NCBI RefSeq assembly: GCF_021653975.1
Contig: NZ_JAJKFK010000008.1
Location: 62,001 to 126,000, forward strand
Direction: 5' to 3'
Source: Amycolatopsis sp. GM8
Lineage (GTDB): Bacteria > Actinomycetota > Actinomycetes > Mycobacteriales > Pseudonocardiaceae
Length of the DNA: 64,000 bases
In this document: in pieces, positions 15,213-23,513 of the stretch
Position numbering within the stretch: position 1 is the stretch's first letter
Layout: each line of letters opens with the position of its first letter
Translations under genes and position numbers: made by a program
The notes under the pieces: generated by a model
The model's database searches: none
Seen by the model: the letters and a program-made list of their open reading frames with translations, nothing else
What the model was told of the DNA's origin: nothing

Positions 15213-16605
15213 TCATCCTCGATTCCACAGTGGCGGCTACCAAAGGCACAGAGTCCTGTGTGGACATTTCGGCGGCGATCTGCTCGACGCTCTTGCCACG
15301 CGTCTCGAGCGTCGCGATCACCCCGGCCAGCGCCGCGATTCCGGAGATGACGGCGAAGAACACGAAGAAGACGTACGAGGAAACGTGCCAGGACAGCACG
15401 AGCCCGATGGTGACCGGCATCAGCAGCCCGCCCACCTTCTGCCAGGCCGCGGCCCAGCCGAGCCCGGTGGCGCGGTTCGCCGTCGGGTACAGCTCACTGG
15501 CGTAGACGAACAGGGTGCTGCCCGCGATCCCGCTGCCGAAGAACGTCGCGAGCGCGCCCGTCACCACCACGGCCGAGGTGCCCGAGACCGCGCCCCACAG
15601 CAGGCACAGCAGCCCGCTGAGCAGGAACGCCGGTGCCAGCGCCCAGCGGCGGCCGACCCGGTTGACGAGCTGACCCGCGAACACCGCCCCGGCCACCCCG
15701 GCCGCGGTGATGATGCCGGTGTACGCGAAGCTCGACAACAGCCCGATACCACGCGACTTCAGCACGGTCGGCAACCAAGTGGACAGTCCATAAAGGAACG
15801 CACCGGCGCAGACCTCCATCACCCAGATCGACACGGTGTAGCGCAAGTACTTGCCGCGCAACAGATCCCGCACCGAGCCCGGACGGCCACCGTGCGCCAC
15901 CGGCACCACCGGTGCGGATTCGGCCGGATACCGGGTGAGGCCTTCGACGATCTCGGCCGCCTTCTCGTGCTGCCCGCGACGTGCCAGGTACCGCACGGAT
16001 TCCGGCAGTGTCAGCGCGACCAGGAGCGCGATCACGATGGGCAGCGAGCCGACGTAGAACATCGACCGCCAGCCCAGCGCCGGCACGATCCCGATCGCCA
16101 CGGCCGAAGCCACCGGCAGTCCGATGAGCCAGGCCGCGGTCGCGAGCGTGACGAGCGGGCCGCGTCTGCGGGTGGGCACGAATTCGGTGATATACGGCAG
16201 AACTATCGCGATCTCGGCGCCCAGCCCGATGCCCTGGACGGTCCGGGCCGTGACGAGCACCGGGTAGCTCCAGGCGACCGCGGCGAGCAACGAGAACCCG
16301 CCGAAGATCAGGATCGCCACCGCGAGCGGGTAGCGCCGTCCAAAGTGGTCGGAGATGATCCCGGCCACCGCGGCGCCGACGAGCATGCCCGCGAACAGCG
16401 CGGAGCTGAGCGCCCCGGCTTGGCCGCTGGTGAGCGCGAACGCCGCGATCACCCCGGGCAGCACGAAACCGGTGAGGTTGATGGTGAATCCGTCGAAGAA
16501 GTGTCCCGCGAGCGCGGTCAGGTAGATCCGGGTGTGCCGCGGGGTGAAGGGGGAGTGGTCCAGACGATGCAGCAGCTGCGCGTCCGTCCCAGGGGTACTG
16601 GCCAT
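15205..16605 (-). CDS. MFS transporter, sugar/aromatic-acid:H+ symporter type
   Basis: This is a 466-residue, roughly 12-helix inner-membrane transporter. The N-terminal FFDGFTINLTGFVLPGVIAAFALTSGQ, the loop 2-3 motif GIISDHFGRRYPLAVA (~90-105), and the loop after helix 6 with LPESVRYLARRGQHEKA place it in the MHS/AAHS/sugar-porter branch. It is presumably the uptake system for the operon's substrate. ATG at 16605 follows GAGGTG; an in-frame start 30 bases upstream exists but lacks family similarity. Its 3' end overlaps the M24 gene by eight bases, and it begins 39 bases after the MarR gene. Confidence 0.9.
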   Translation of the reverse strand: MASTPGTDAQLLHRLDHSPFTPRHTRIYLTALAGHFFDGFTINLTGFVLPGVIAAFALTSGQAGALSSALFAGMLVGAAVAGIISDHFGRRYPLAVAILIFGGFSLLAAVAWSYPVLVTARTVQGIGLGAEIAIVLPYITEFVPTRRRGPLVTLATAAWLIGLPVASAVAIGIVPALGWRSMFYVGSLPIVIALLVALTLPESVRYLARRGQHEKAAEIVEGLTRYPAESAPVVPVAHGGRPGSVRDLLRGKYLRYTVSIWVMEVCAGAFLYGLSTWLPTVLKSRGIGLLSSFAYTGIITAAGVAGAVFAGQLVNRVGRRWALAPAFLLSGLLCLLWGAVSGTSAVVVTGALATFFGSGIAGSTLFVYASELYPTANRATGLGWAAAWQKVGGLLMPVTIGLVLSWHVSSYVFFVFFAVISGIAALAGVIATLETRGKSVEQIAAEMSTQDSVPLVAATVESRMND

Positions 16606-16644
16606 GGGTGGTGACACCTCTCTGTGCACGACCACCCCTCGCCG

Positions 16645-17148
16645 TCATTCGTCGAGCCGGCTCTCCGTTTCGGTGTAGAGCCGCTGCATGACGGTGAGGA
16701 GATCTGCTCTGATCTGCTCGTTCAGCCCGGCGGTGAGCTCCGCGCTGAACTTCTCCAGTGCCAGGCGGCCCGTTTCCTGGGCCACGCGCCCGGCCGCGGT
16801 CAGGGCCAGCGCCATCGTGCGCCGGTCCGCCGCCTCCGTCTCACGGGTCAGCAGTCCCTGCTTGACCAGCTTGTTGACGCTTTCGGACATGGCGGGCGGG
16901 TTGCGATGCGCGAGGCGGCACAACGCGCTCAGCGACGTGTGCCCGGCATCGACCCGGGTCAGGATCCGGTACTGCCGGATCGTGAGGGGCACGTCGAGCC
17001 CGGCGAGGATCTCCGTCTGCAGACGGGTGAGCCGGCCCGCGAAGGACAACATCATCTCGCCCAGTGGCTGGGCGGCCGGGCTGCCCGGCGCCGCGGGACG
17101 TTCCTGCTCACTCACTTCGCTCACCAGAACTTTCGGTGCCCGAAACAT
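16645..17148 (-). CDS. MarR family transcriptional regulator
   Basis: The protein has 167 residues with a winged helix-turn-helix: LTIRQYRILTRVDAGHTSLSALCRLAHRNPPAMSESVNKLVKQGLLTRETEAADRRTMALALTAAG (~57-122). The DRR wing motif is clear. It is the first gene of the minus-strand catabolic operon and is divergent from the FAH-family gene, so it probably represses both until the substrate or an intermediate appears. The start is uncertain: ATG at 17148 lacks a good ribosome site, and an internal GTG is possible. An inverted pair GGCAAG/CTTGCC (17184 and 17216) in the shared region is a weak operator candidate. Confidence 0.88.
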   Translation of the reverse strand: MFRAPKVLVSEVSEQERPAAPGSPAAQPLGEMMLSFAGRLTRLQTEILAGLDVPLTIRQYRILTRVDAGHTSLSALCRLAHRNPPAMSESVNKLVKQGLLTRETEAADRRTMALALTAAGRVAQETGRLALEKFSAELTAGLNEQIRADLLTVMQRLYTETESRLDE

Positions 17149-17241
17149 TGACGAGCCCGAAGTTACCTCCGTACCGTGGCCGTGGGCAAGAGAGACATTT
17201 GACTCGCCGGAAGTGCTTGCCTGGCAGGGGAAAGGACGCCG

Positions 17242-18060
17242 ATGCGCCTGGCGAAGACCCGCGACGGCTGGTGCGTGCTCGACGGCAACCGCGCCGGCGC
17301 GCTCCCGGCGGGCACCACCCTCGGCTCGTTGCTTGCCCTGCCCGCCGCCGAGTTCACCGCAAGCCTCGCCGCCGTGCCGCTGGCCGAGGCCCCGCCCCCG
17401 GCCCTGCTCGCACCGGTCGACGACGACACCGAGGTGTGGGCCGCGGGCGTGACGTACGAGGTGTCCCGCGAGGCGCGCATGCACGAGAGCGCCGACGCGG
17501 ACATCTACGCCCGGGTTTATCAGGCCGAACGGCCCGAACTGTTCTTCAAGAGCATCGGCTGGCGGGTCGCCGGGCCGGGGGCCCCGATCGGCGTCCGTGC
17601 GGACTCGGCGTGGGACGTGCCCGAGCCCGAACTGGGCATCGTGTGCAACGCGGAAGGCGCCATCGTCGGCTACACGATCGTCAACGACGTCAGCTCACGC
17701 AGCATCGAAGGCGAGAACCCGCTGTACCTGCCGCAGGCCAAGATCTTCCGCGGCGCGTGCGCGGCCGGCCCGTGGATCGTGCCCGCGAGCGAGATCAAGG
17801 ACCCGTACGCGCTGGGCATCTCGGTGCGCATCCGGCGCGACGGCGACGTGTTGTGGTCGGGCGAGACCAGCACGGCCCGGCTGCACCGCAAACTCGACGA
17901 GCTGGCGGCATACCTGTTCCGTGGCGAGGTGTACCCGCGCGGGGCCGTCCTCGCGACCGGCACGTCGGCCGTCCCGGGCGATGAGATCACGCTGCGCACG
18001 GGCGACGAGGTCGCGATCGAGGTCGACCAGGTGGGGCTGCTCGAAAATCCGGTGGGCTGA
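17242..18060 (+). CDS. Fumarylacetoacetate hydrolase family protein (2-keto-3-deoxy-acid dehydratase-like)
   Basis: The protein has 272 residues of the FAH fold. [41 protein letters not shown] (metal-binding Glu pair, ~132-140), and [23 protein letters not shown] (~152-174) are the family blocks. The [16 protein letters not shown] sequence is typical of the branch containing 2-keto-3-deoxy-D-arabinonate dehydratase. It probably cleaves or dehydrates a 2-oxo acid made by the divergent operon. It starts ATG at 17242, 94 bases from the MarR gene. The dehydratase assignment is by resemblance, not by a decisive residue. Confidence 0.86.
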   Translation: MRLAKTRDGWCVLDGNRAGALPAGTTLGSLLALPAAEFTASLAAVPLAEAPPPALLAPVDDDTEVWAAGVTYEVSREARMHESADADIYARVYQAERPELFFKSIGWRVAGPGAPIGVRADSAWDVPEPELGIVCNAEGAIVGYTIVNDVSSRSIEGENPLYLPQAKIFRGACAAGPWIVPASEIKDPYALGISVRIRRDGDVLWSGETSTARLHRKLDELAAYLFRGEVYPRGAVLATGTSAVPGDEITLRTGDEVAIEVDQVGLLENPVG

Positions 18061-18096
18061 GTGTCGATTCCGGGTGCCCCCGTTCGACGTGCCGGT

Positions 18097-18723
18097 ATGA
18101 GGAAACTACTGGTCACCACTTTCCTGTCCTTGGACGGCGTCATGCAGGCCCCGGGCGGGCCCGGCGAGGACGACGACGGCGGCTTCCCGCACGGCGGCTG
18201 GTCGGCGCCGTTCATGAACGAGCGGCTCATCGATCTGATGACCGGCCTGACCAACCGGGCGGGCGCGCTGCTGATCGGCCGCCGGACCTACGACATCTTC
18301 GCCGGCGCGTGGCCGCTCGCCGCTGCCGACGACCCCATCGGCGCGAAGCTCAACAGCATGCCCAAGTACGTCGCGTCGCGGACCCTCGAGAAGGTGTCGT
18401 GGGAGAATTCGACGCTGCTGCAAGGAGATGTCGCCGAGGCGGTCGCCGGGCTGAAGCGATCCGAAGGCGGCGAGATCCAGGTGCACGGCAGCGGCGACCT
18501 GATCCAGACGCTGCTGCGGCACGATCTCGTCGACGAGTTCCACCTGCTCGTCTTCCCCGTGGTGCTGGGCACCGGCAAGCGACTGTTCGGCGCGGGCGCC
18601 AGGCCCGCCGGCTTCCGCACCGGCGCCGTCACCGCGGTCGACAACGGCGTGGTGATCACCTCCTACGTCCGGGAGGGCACTGTGAGGTATGGCGCGCTGG
18701 GCCCGGAAACCGGGAACTGGTAA
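18097..18723 (+). CDS. RibD C-terminal / dihydrofolate-reductase-fold protein
   Basis: The protein has 208 residues with KLLVTTFLSLDGVMQAPGGPGED at the N-terminus, LLIGRRTYDIFAGAWP (~60-75), YVASRTLEK, and GEIQVHGSGDLIQTLLRHDLVDEFHLLVFPVVLGTGKRLF (~128-167), the usual blocks of the YyaP/YwjB-type DHFR-like family of NADPH reductases with unknown substrate. ATG at 18097 begins the conserved domain. A GTG at 18061, immediately after the FAH stop (TGAGTG), would add twelve residues and couple the genes; I cannot exclude it, as neither has a strong ribosome site. Confidence 0.85.
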   Translation: MRKLLVTTFLSLDGVMQAPGGPGEDDDGGFPHGGWSAPFMNERLIDLMTGLTNRAGALLIGRRTYDIFAGAWPLAAADDPIGAKLNSMPKYVASRTLEKVSWENSTLLQGDVAEAVAGLKRSEGGEIQVHGSGDLIQTLLRHDLVDEFHLLVFPVVLGTGKRLFGAGARPAGFRTGAVTAVDNGVVITSYVREGTVRYGALGPETGNW

Positions 18724-18746
18724 GGGGTTCGGTGGCCGCCCGCAGG

Positions 18747-19364
18747 TTACTGTCCTTTTCGGACTGTCCGGATCCCGTCGAAGACGATCTCGATGAGTCG
18801 CCGGCCCTGTGCGATACCGCTCGTGTCCGGGCTGACCCGCCATAGGAAACCCATCAGCAGCAGCACATCGCCGGGGTCGAGGCCCGCTCGCACGCTGCCG
18901 TCCGCGACGCACGCGTCCAGCAACCGGGTCACCGCCCCGACGACAGGGGCGTACGTCTCGTTGATCGCGTCCTGGATGGCGGCGTTGTGCAGCGCGTCGC
19001 CGAGGCCGTGCTTGAGCCGGATGTAGTCCGCGGCCCGCTCGAACCAGGTGACGAACGCGTCGAGGGGCCGCTGCGTCGCGAGCACCTCGTCGACGGAATC
19101 CACGAGCCTCTGCACATCGTGCCGGTAGACGGCGAGGATGAGGGCCTCGCGGGTGGGGAAGTGGCGGTACAGCGTGCCCGCGCCGACCCCCGCGCGCTTC
19201 GCGATCTCGTTCATCGAGACCGTCTGCGACTCGGCGAAAAGGTCGTGCGCCACCTCGAGGATCGTGGTGCGGTTGCGCGCCGCCGCGGCGCGCTGGGTCA
19301 CGTACGTCTCGCGAGACTTGTCGTCGGTACTCATCGCCTCATCGGGTTCCGTCGGTTGACTCAC
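18747..19364 (-). CDS. TetR family transcriptional regulator
   Basis: The protein has 205 residues. The helix-turn-helix is TILEVAHDLFAESQTVSMNEIAKRAGVGAGTLYRHFPTREALILAVY (~34-80), and the C-domain matches the group with WFERAADYIRLKHGLGDAL. GTG at 19364 has GGAGAG six bases upstream, a ribosome site that lies inside the operator palindrome; ATG at 19334 is an alternative. It is divergent from the epimerase gene and faces two copies of a 14-bp palindrome, so it most likely represses itself and that gene. Confidence 0.9.
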   Translation of the reverse strand: MSQPTEPDEAMSTDDKSRETYVTQRAAAARNRTTILEVAHDLFAESQTVSMNEIAKRAGVGAGTLYRHFPTREALILAVYRHDVQRLVDSVDEVLATQRPLDAFVTWFERAADYIRLKHGLGDALHNAAIQDAINETYAPVVGAVTRLLDACVADGSVRAGLDPGDVLLLMGFLWRVSPDTSGIAQGRRLIEIVFDGIRTVRKGQ

Positions 19365-19407
19365 GGACAGCTCTCCGCTAGTTTCGGAACTTGCGGAGAG
19401 TTCTCCG
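19364..19407. promoter_or_regulatory. Paired TetR operators CGGAnA-N2-TCTCCG
   Basis: Two copies of a 14-bp palindrome lie in the 74-base divergent region: CGGACAGCTCTCCG at 19364-19377 and CGGAGAGTTCTCCG at 19394-19407. The second has perfect 6-bp arms, the first one mismatch. Their centres are 30 bp apart, close to three helical turns, so two dimers would sit on the same face. The first copy overlaps the GTG start and ribosome site of the TetR gene. Confidence 0.7.
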
Positions 19408-19438
19408 TCAATCCACTTTATCAGGGGGCCTGCACCTC

Positions 19439-20464
19439 ATGGAACACGCCGACCAGCGAGTCCTCGTCACCGGGGGCACCGGGTACCTCGCCGGATGGAT
19501 CATCGCCGGGCTCCTCCGGCGCGGCTACCGGGTGCGGGCGACCGTCCGGTCCACCGCCCGCGAGCAGGCGGTCCGCGACGCGGTCTCGACGGTCGTGGAC
19601 CCGGGGGACCGGCTCGGCTTCGCCGTCGCGGACCTCACCGCCGACGCCGGGTGGGACGCCGCCGTCGCGGGATGCGCGTACGTGGTGCATCCCGCGTCAC
19701 CGCTCGGGATGGAGAACCCGGCCGACCCGGACGAGCTGATCATCCCGGCGCGCGACGGCGCTCTCCGCGTGCTCCGCGCGGCGACCGCGGCCGGCGTCGA
19801 ACGTGTGGTCCTGACCTCCGCGGCCAACGCGGCGAGCCCGGTTTCCTATGCGTCGGACGGAATCACCGACGAAACGTTGTGGACGGCCGACGATCCTTCG
19901 CTGCCCGCGTACCGGCGCTCGAAGACGATCGCCGAGCGGGCGGCGTGGGATTTCATGGCCGCCCAGCAAGGCCCGGCCACGTTGACGACCGTGCTGCCGG
20001 GTGCCGTGTTCGGCCCGATCCTGAGCAGCGCCAACCTCGGCTCGGTGGACATCATCCGCCGGATGCTGCGCGGAAAGATGCCCGGCGTGCCGCGGATCGG
20101 GCTCGAAGTCGTCGACGTGCGCGACATCGCCGACCTCCACATCCGCGCCATGACCGCGCCCGAGGCCGCCGGAGAGCGCTTTCTCGGCACCGGCGAGTTC
20201 ATCTGGATGCGCGACATCGCGGCGGCGCTGAGGGCCGGGCTCGGCGACGCCGCCGCGAAGGTGCCGGCGAGGCAGCTGCCCGATTTCGTGGTCCGGCTGG
20301 CGGCGTTGCGGGATCACTCGCTGCGCGCGGTCATGCCGGGATTGGGCCGCCGCAACCGGCACAGCACGGGCAAGGCGCGCAAGATGCTGGACTGGCAGCC
20401 GCGCCCGGCCGCCGAAACCGTGGTCGGCTGCGGGCGCAGCCTCATCGAGTGGGGCGTGGTCTGA
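19439..20464 (+). CDS. NAD(P)-dependent epimerase/dehydratase (dihydroflavonol-4-reductase-like)
   Basis: This 341-residue extended SDR has VLVTGGTGYLAGWIIAGLLRRGYRVRATVRS (residues ~9-39), the TGxxGxxG nucleotide-binding motif with Leu in one Gly position. VVHPASPLG and the catalytic YRRSKTIAER (YxxxK, ~157-166) follow, and VLPGAVFGPIL is the substrate-side block. Family members reduce carbonyls of flavonoid-like, cinnamoyl or steroid substrates with NADPH. ATG at 19439 starts the fold; an in-frame ATG at 19391 lies inside the operator and is rejected. It is probably under the divergent TetR repressor. Confidence 0.88.
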   Translation: MEHADQRVLVTGGTGYLAGWIIAGLLRRGYRVRATVRSTAREQAVRDAVSTVVDPGDRLGFAVADLTADAGWDAAVAGCAYVVHPASPLGMENPADPDELIIPARDGALRVLRAATAAGVERVVLTSAANAASPVSYASDGITDETLWTADDPSLPAYRRSKTIAERAAWDFMAAQQGPATLTTVLPGAVFGPILSSANLGSVDIIRRMLRGKMPGVPRIGLEVVDVRDIADLHIRAMTAPEAAGERFLGTGEFIWMRDIAAALRAGLGDAAAKVPARQLPDFVVRLAALRDHSLRAVMPGLGRRNRHSTGKARKMLDWQPRPAAETVVGCGRSLIEWGVV

Positions 20465-20566
20465 ATGGCCGCCCGGGGAAGGCCCGATGGCACGTAGGTG
20501 AATCACCGGACAGGGTCCCGCCAGGCTGGTTGACGACGTTCCCGGGCGCGGGAGAGGTTGGCTTCC

Positions 20567-21811
20567 ATGTCACGCTGGGAGCGCCGCGCCTTCATCCGGC
20601 GCCAACGAATCGCCGCCGCCCGCCGCGCCAAGGCCTATGGGCTCGCCGCAGCTTCGCTCGCGCTGGTCCCGTTCGTCGGCGCCGGCGGCCCGCCGATGCC
20701 GGCGTCCTACCGCGAGCTGCCACCTCAGTCCATAGTGGACAGTGGATCGGTCGGGGTGGACGGGCAGGCCCAGCCGGACACCTCGTTGAGCCCGGACGTG
20801 CTGGCCGCGGCCGGCAACCCGCTGATGCTCATGCAGCAGCTGAACCTCCCGGCGGACATCCCGATCACCCCGATGGGCGCGCCGGTCACCGGCATGCTGG
20901 GCATTCCGGCGACCGCGCTGGCCGCGTACCAGAACGCGGAGAAGCTGCTCGCCCGGTCGAACCCCGGTTGCCATCTCAGCTGGTCCCTGCTCGCGAGCAT
21001 CGGGCGGATCGAGTCCAGCCACGCCCGCGGCGGGCGGCTCGACCAGCATGGCGGCACGGTGACCCCGATCCTCGGCCCGGTGCTGAACGGGGCCGGCGCG
21101 TTCGCGGCGATCGCGGACACCGACGGCGGTGCCCTCGACGGCGACCCGGTCTGGGACCGCGCGGTCGGTCCGATGCAGTTCATCCCGTCGACGTGGCGCA
21201 AGTGGGCGTCGGACGGCAACGGCGACGGCGTGGCCAGCCCGCACAACATCTACGACGAGGCGCTGGCCGCCGGGCGGTACCTGTGCGCGGGCGGCGGCGA
21301 CCTGCGCGATCCACAGCAACGGGCGCAGGCCGTTTTCCGTTACAACCCCTCGGACTCCTACGTCCGGACAGTGCTGCTGTGGGCGGACGCCTACGAGCGC
21401 GGCGCCGTGCCCGTCGCGGACGGGAGCGGCCCGCTGTTCGTCGTCACCGCGGTACCCGACATCGCCGCGGCCGCGGCCCAGCTGGCCGCCGTCGTGCTGC
21501 CGCCACCGCCGGGACCGGGGGTGCTGCCGCCGCCCGGCGCGATCACCCTGCCGGGGCGGGTCACCGACCCGGGCGGCACGACCCCGCCCGGCTCCGGGCC
21601 CGCGGGACCGACCGTGCCCAGTTCGCCCTCGTCGACCAGCGCGACCACGACCAGTTCGTCCACAGTGGACTCGACGACGAGCGAGCCGCCGGTCAGCACG
21701 GAGCCGTCCACGACGACCGAGCCGCCCGCGTCGTCCACCACCGAGCCGCCGCCCGCCGAAACGACGGGCGCGACCGACCCGGCCACCACCGAAGCTCCCG
21801 CTTCGGCGTAG
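20567..21811 (+). CDS. Secreted lytic transglycosylase with Ser/Thr/Pro tail
   Basis: The protein has 414 residues. A basic N-terminus with a hydrophobic segment (~25-45) exports it. The SLT_2/MltB-like catalytic domain includes LSWSLLASIGRIESSHARGGRL (~140-161), with the catalytic Glu in RIESSH, then VGPMQFIPSTWRKWASDGNGDG (~203-224) and a calcium-like loop and FRYNPSDSYVRTVL. From ~305 to the end it is a proline then serine/threonine/glutamate-rich, low-complexity wall-spanning tail. It cleaves peptidoglycan glycan strands to anhydromuropeptides. ATG 20567 has GGGAGAGG about ten bases upstream; an in-frame TTG nine bases earlier is less likely. Confidence 0.9.
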   Translation: MSRWERRAFIRRQRIAAARRAKAYGLAAASLALVPFVGAGGPPMPASYRELPPQSIVDSGSVGVDGQAQPDTSLSPDVLAAAGNPLMLMQQLNLPADIPITPMGAPVTGMLGIPATALAAYQNAEKLLARSNPGCHLSWSLLASIGRIESSHARGGRLDQHGGTVTPILGPVLNGAGAFAAIADTDGGALDGDPVWDRAVGPMQFIPSTWRKWASDGNGDGVASPHNIYDEALAAGRYLCAGGGDLRDPQQRAQAVFRYNPSDSYVRTVLLWADAYERGAVPVADGSGPLFVVTAVPDIAAAAAQLAAVVLPPPPGPGVLPPPGAITLPGRVTDPGGTTPPGSGPAGPTVPSSPSSTSATTTSSSTVDSTTSEPPVSTEPSTTTEPPASSTTEPPPAETTGATDPATTEAPASA

Positions 21812-21921
21812 CCGGGTCGTTCGCCGGCAGGATCTTTCCTCCTAGTCCGGTAGCATGCCGGTTAATGCCCGGCGGGCGCGCGCGGCGTGATTCCGCGTCG
21901 CGCCGCGCCGGGCGAGATCGT

Positions 21922-22302
21922 TCACGAGTCGATTCGGTATTTGGTCCGCCAGTCCGAGATCTTGCCGTTTTCGCTGTATGCCGTCGCGGTTCCGACAGCT
22001 GATACGAAGCGGTCGAATGCTCTTCTGGCTTCGATTCTCCGGCCGTACGGATGACTCGCCGTGGCGATCGCGCCGGTGTCGTCGTGGATCACCCAGCGCC
22101 ACTGGATCCCGCTGTGGTGCTTGAACTCCACCCGGGTCCGGTCGATGTTCCCGCACAACCACTTGATGGCGGCGAGGCACTCGGCGACGTCGGCATAATC
22201 GATCGCCCCCACGCCGAGGGAAACGTTGTTCGCGCCGAGCAGCCGCCACCGGGTGGCGTCCGACTGCCCGCTGATCAGTTGAAATCTCGGTAACCTGCTC
22301 AT
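21922..22302 (-). CDS. Small protein, possible DUF1508/YegP-like
   Basis: The protein has 126 residues. It appears to contain two similar halves, WRLLGANNVSLGVGAIDYADVAECLAAIKWL (~19-49) and WRWVIHDDTGAIATASHPYGRRIEARRAFDRFV (~69-101). Both have the strand-turn-strand-helix look of the DUF1508/YegP fold, in which a residue such as Gly/Ala flanks a short hairpin. That link is by eye only. No neighbours hint at function. Its base composition is lower in GC than surrounding genes, and it is flanked on its 5' side by 364 bases without a gene, both consistent with recent acquisition. Confidence 0.6.
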   Translation of the reverse strand: MSRLPRFQLISGQSDATRWRLLGANNVSLGVGAIDYADVAECLAAIKWLCGNIDRTRVEFKHHSGIQWRWVIHDDTGAIATASHPYGRRIEARRAFDRFVSAVGTATAYSENGKISDWRTKYRIDS

Positions 22303-22666
22303 GCCGTCCCACCCGGCATCAGGAAACCGTCAAGAACCGCTCGCTGATTGCTGAGGTCTCTCTTCATTTGTGCTTCCCCACAGGCCGCCGGTCGCGCGGC
22401 CACTCGGTATCCGGTGAATAACCGTCATCCCCCCATGGGGAAATCGCGTGCGGCGAGTGTGAAAGTTACTGCCAGAGGTGAAGGCGCGACGGCTGTCGGG
22501 TGAACAGCAGACCTCACGCCCTCCCGCTACTCCGAACGGCGGCGGTATAAATATCGGTTGCTGTCTTCAGTGGACAGTGGGGGGTTTGCCCGGAAGCGCG
22601 ATGTCTCCGTATGCTGTTACCCGACGTAACAGTTACTCGGGGTAGCACTGGCTGAAGGAGCTGTTC
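22303..22666. other. Gene-free region with promoter and dyad before the 104-residue gene
   Basis: No coding frame with family resemblance is visible here. Near the right end, TTGCCC (22586-22591), an 18-base spacer and TATGCT (22610-22615) form a plausible promoter for the gene at 22667. The perfect inverted repeat TGTTAC-N5-GTAACA (22615-22631) overlaps the -10 and the expected start point, as a repressor site would. The remainder (22303-22560) holds only short repeats and AT-richer stretches. Confidence 0.45.
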
Positions 22667-22981
22667 ATGCCCATCCCCACGGATCTGAGCCGGCTGATCC
22701 GCGACCTTCGGGTGCGGGCGGGCGGGCTGGCCGAACGCGCCCGGACCGAGACCAGCGAGCAGCTGGCCCGGTTCTCCGGGCGCGGCGCCGCCTGGGTCGA
22801 CGAGGCCGGAGACCTGCTGGCCGAGCGCGCGGCCACGGCCGGGGCGCGGTTCACCGAGGCGGCGGCGGAGCGCGGCGCCCGGCTGTCCACCGGTGTCGCC
22901 GCGACCGTCGACCGGTGGAGCGGGAACCTGGCGAACCGCATGGTGCACCTGGGCGAAGAGCTCAGCCGGCCCCGCGACTGA
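22667..22981 (+). CDS. Hypothetical amphipathic helical protein
   Basis: The protein has 104 residues, starts ATG at 22667 and has GGAG eight bases upstream. The whole sequence is rich in Ala, Arg and Glu with a heptad-like spacing (LIRDLRVRAGGLAERARTETSEQLARF, ... ERAATAGARFTEAAAERGARLSTG), predicting long amphipathic helices similar in character to apolipoprotein-like or phasin-like proteins. There is no signal peptide or membrane segment. I do not recognise a family. The strong upstream promoter and dyad suggest regulated expression. Confidence 0.65.
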   Translation: MPIPTDLSRLIRDLRVRAGGLAERARTETSEQLARFSGRGAAWVDEAGDLLAERAATAGARFTEAAAERGARLSTGVAATVDRWSGNLANRMVHLGEELSRPRD

Positions 22982-23006
22982 CCGTCGGCGCCAGGAGCCA
23001 CGGGGC

Positions 23007-23513
23007 TCAGGTCTCGGGCGGTTTTCTGGCTCCGACCGAGGCCTCCCGCAATGCTGTCGGATACGCGGCGGTCCGTAGCCACTGGACGTCGCCGTCCTCG
23101 CGCGGCCGCCCGAGGTCATCGACGAACGTGACCCGGACGGGCCGGCGGTCATCGGCCGTCACGCGCTCCTGGGTCGGGCCCGCCGGGTGGGGAACGTGGT
23201 CGTCTCCCCATTGCTGGAGAGCGGCGAGCACCAGCCGGAGACTCAGCCCCATGGCGGTGGCGTGATAGCTCGCGCGCGTCCGGGATCCCCGCTCCTGGTA
23301 CTCGCGTCGCTCCAGAATGCCGGCCTGTACCAGCGAATTCAGCCGGTCGGCGAGGATATTCGGGCCGATGCGGAGGATCTTGCCGAAATCGGCGAACCGC
23401 GTCTCACCCTCGATGAGGACCTCGCGGAGGATGAGGAACGTCCATTTCTCCCCGACCAGGTCCAGGGCGCGCTGGATGGAGCAGAAATGGTCGTCGCTCA
23501 ACTGCTGCGTCAC
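23007..23513 (-). CDS. HxlR family transcriptional regulator
   Basis: The protein has 168 residues: CSIQRALDLVGEKWTFLILREVLIEGETRFADFGKILRIGPNILADRLNSLVQAGILERREYQERGSRTRASYHATAMG (~11-89) is a textbook HxlR winged helix, with the leading Cys of redox- or aldehyde-sensing members. The C-terminal ~50 residues extend beyond the usual domain. It overlaps the SDR stop/start by ATGA (23510-23513), so the two are co-translated, and a matching AT-rich palindrome stands upstream of the SDR gene. It probably autoregulates the operon. Confidence 0.9.
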   Translation of the reverse strand: MTQQLSDDHFCSIQRALDLVGEKWTFLILREVLIEGETRFADFGKILRIGPNILADRLNSLVQAGILERREYQERGSRTRASYHATAMGLSLRLVLAALQQWGDDHVPHPAGPTQERVTADDRRPVRVTFVDDLGRPREDGDVQWLRTAAYPTALREASVGARKPPET

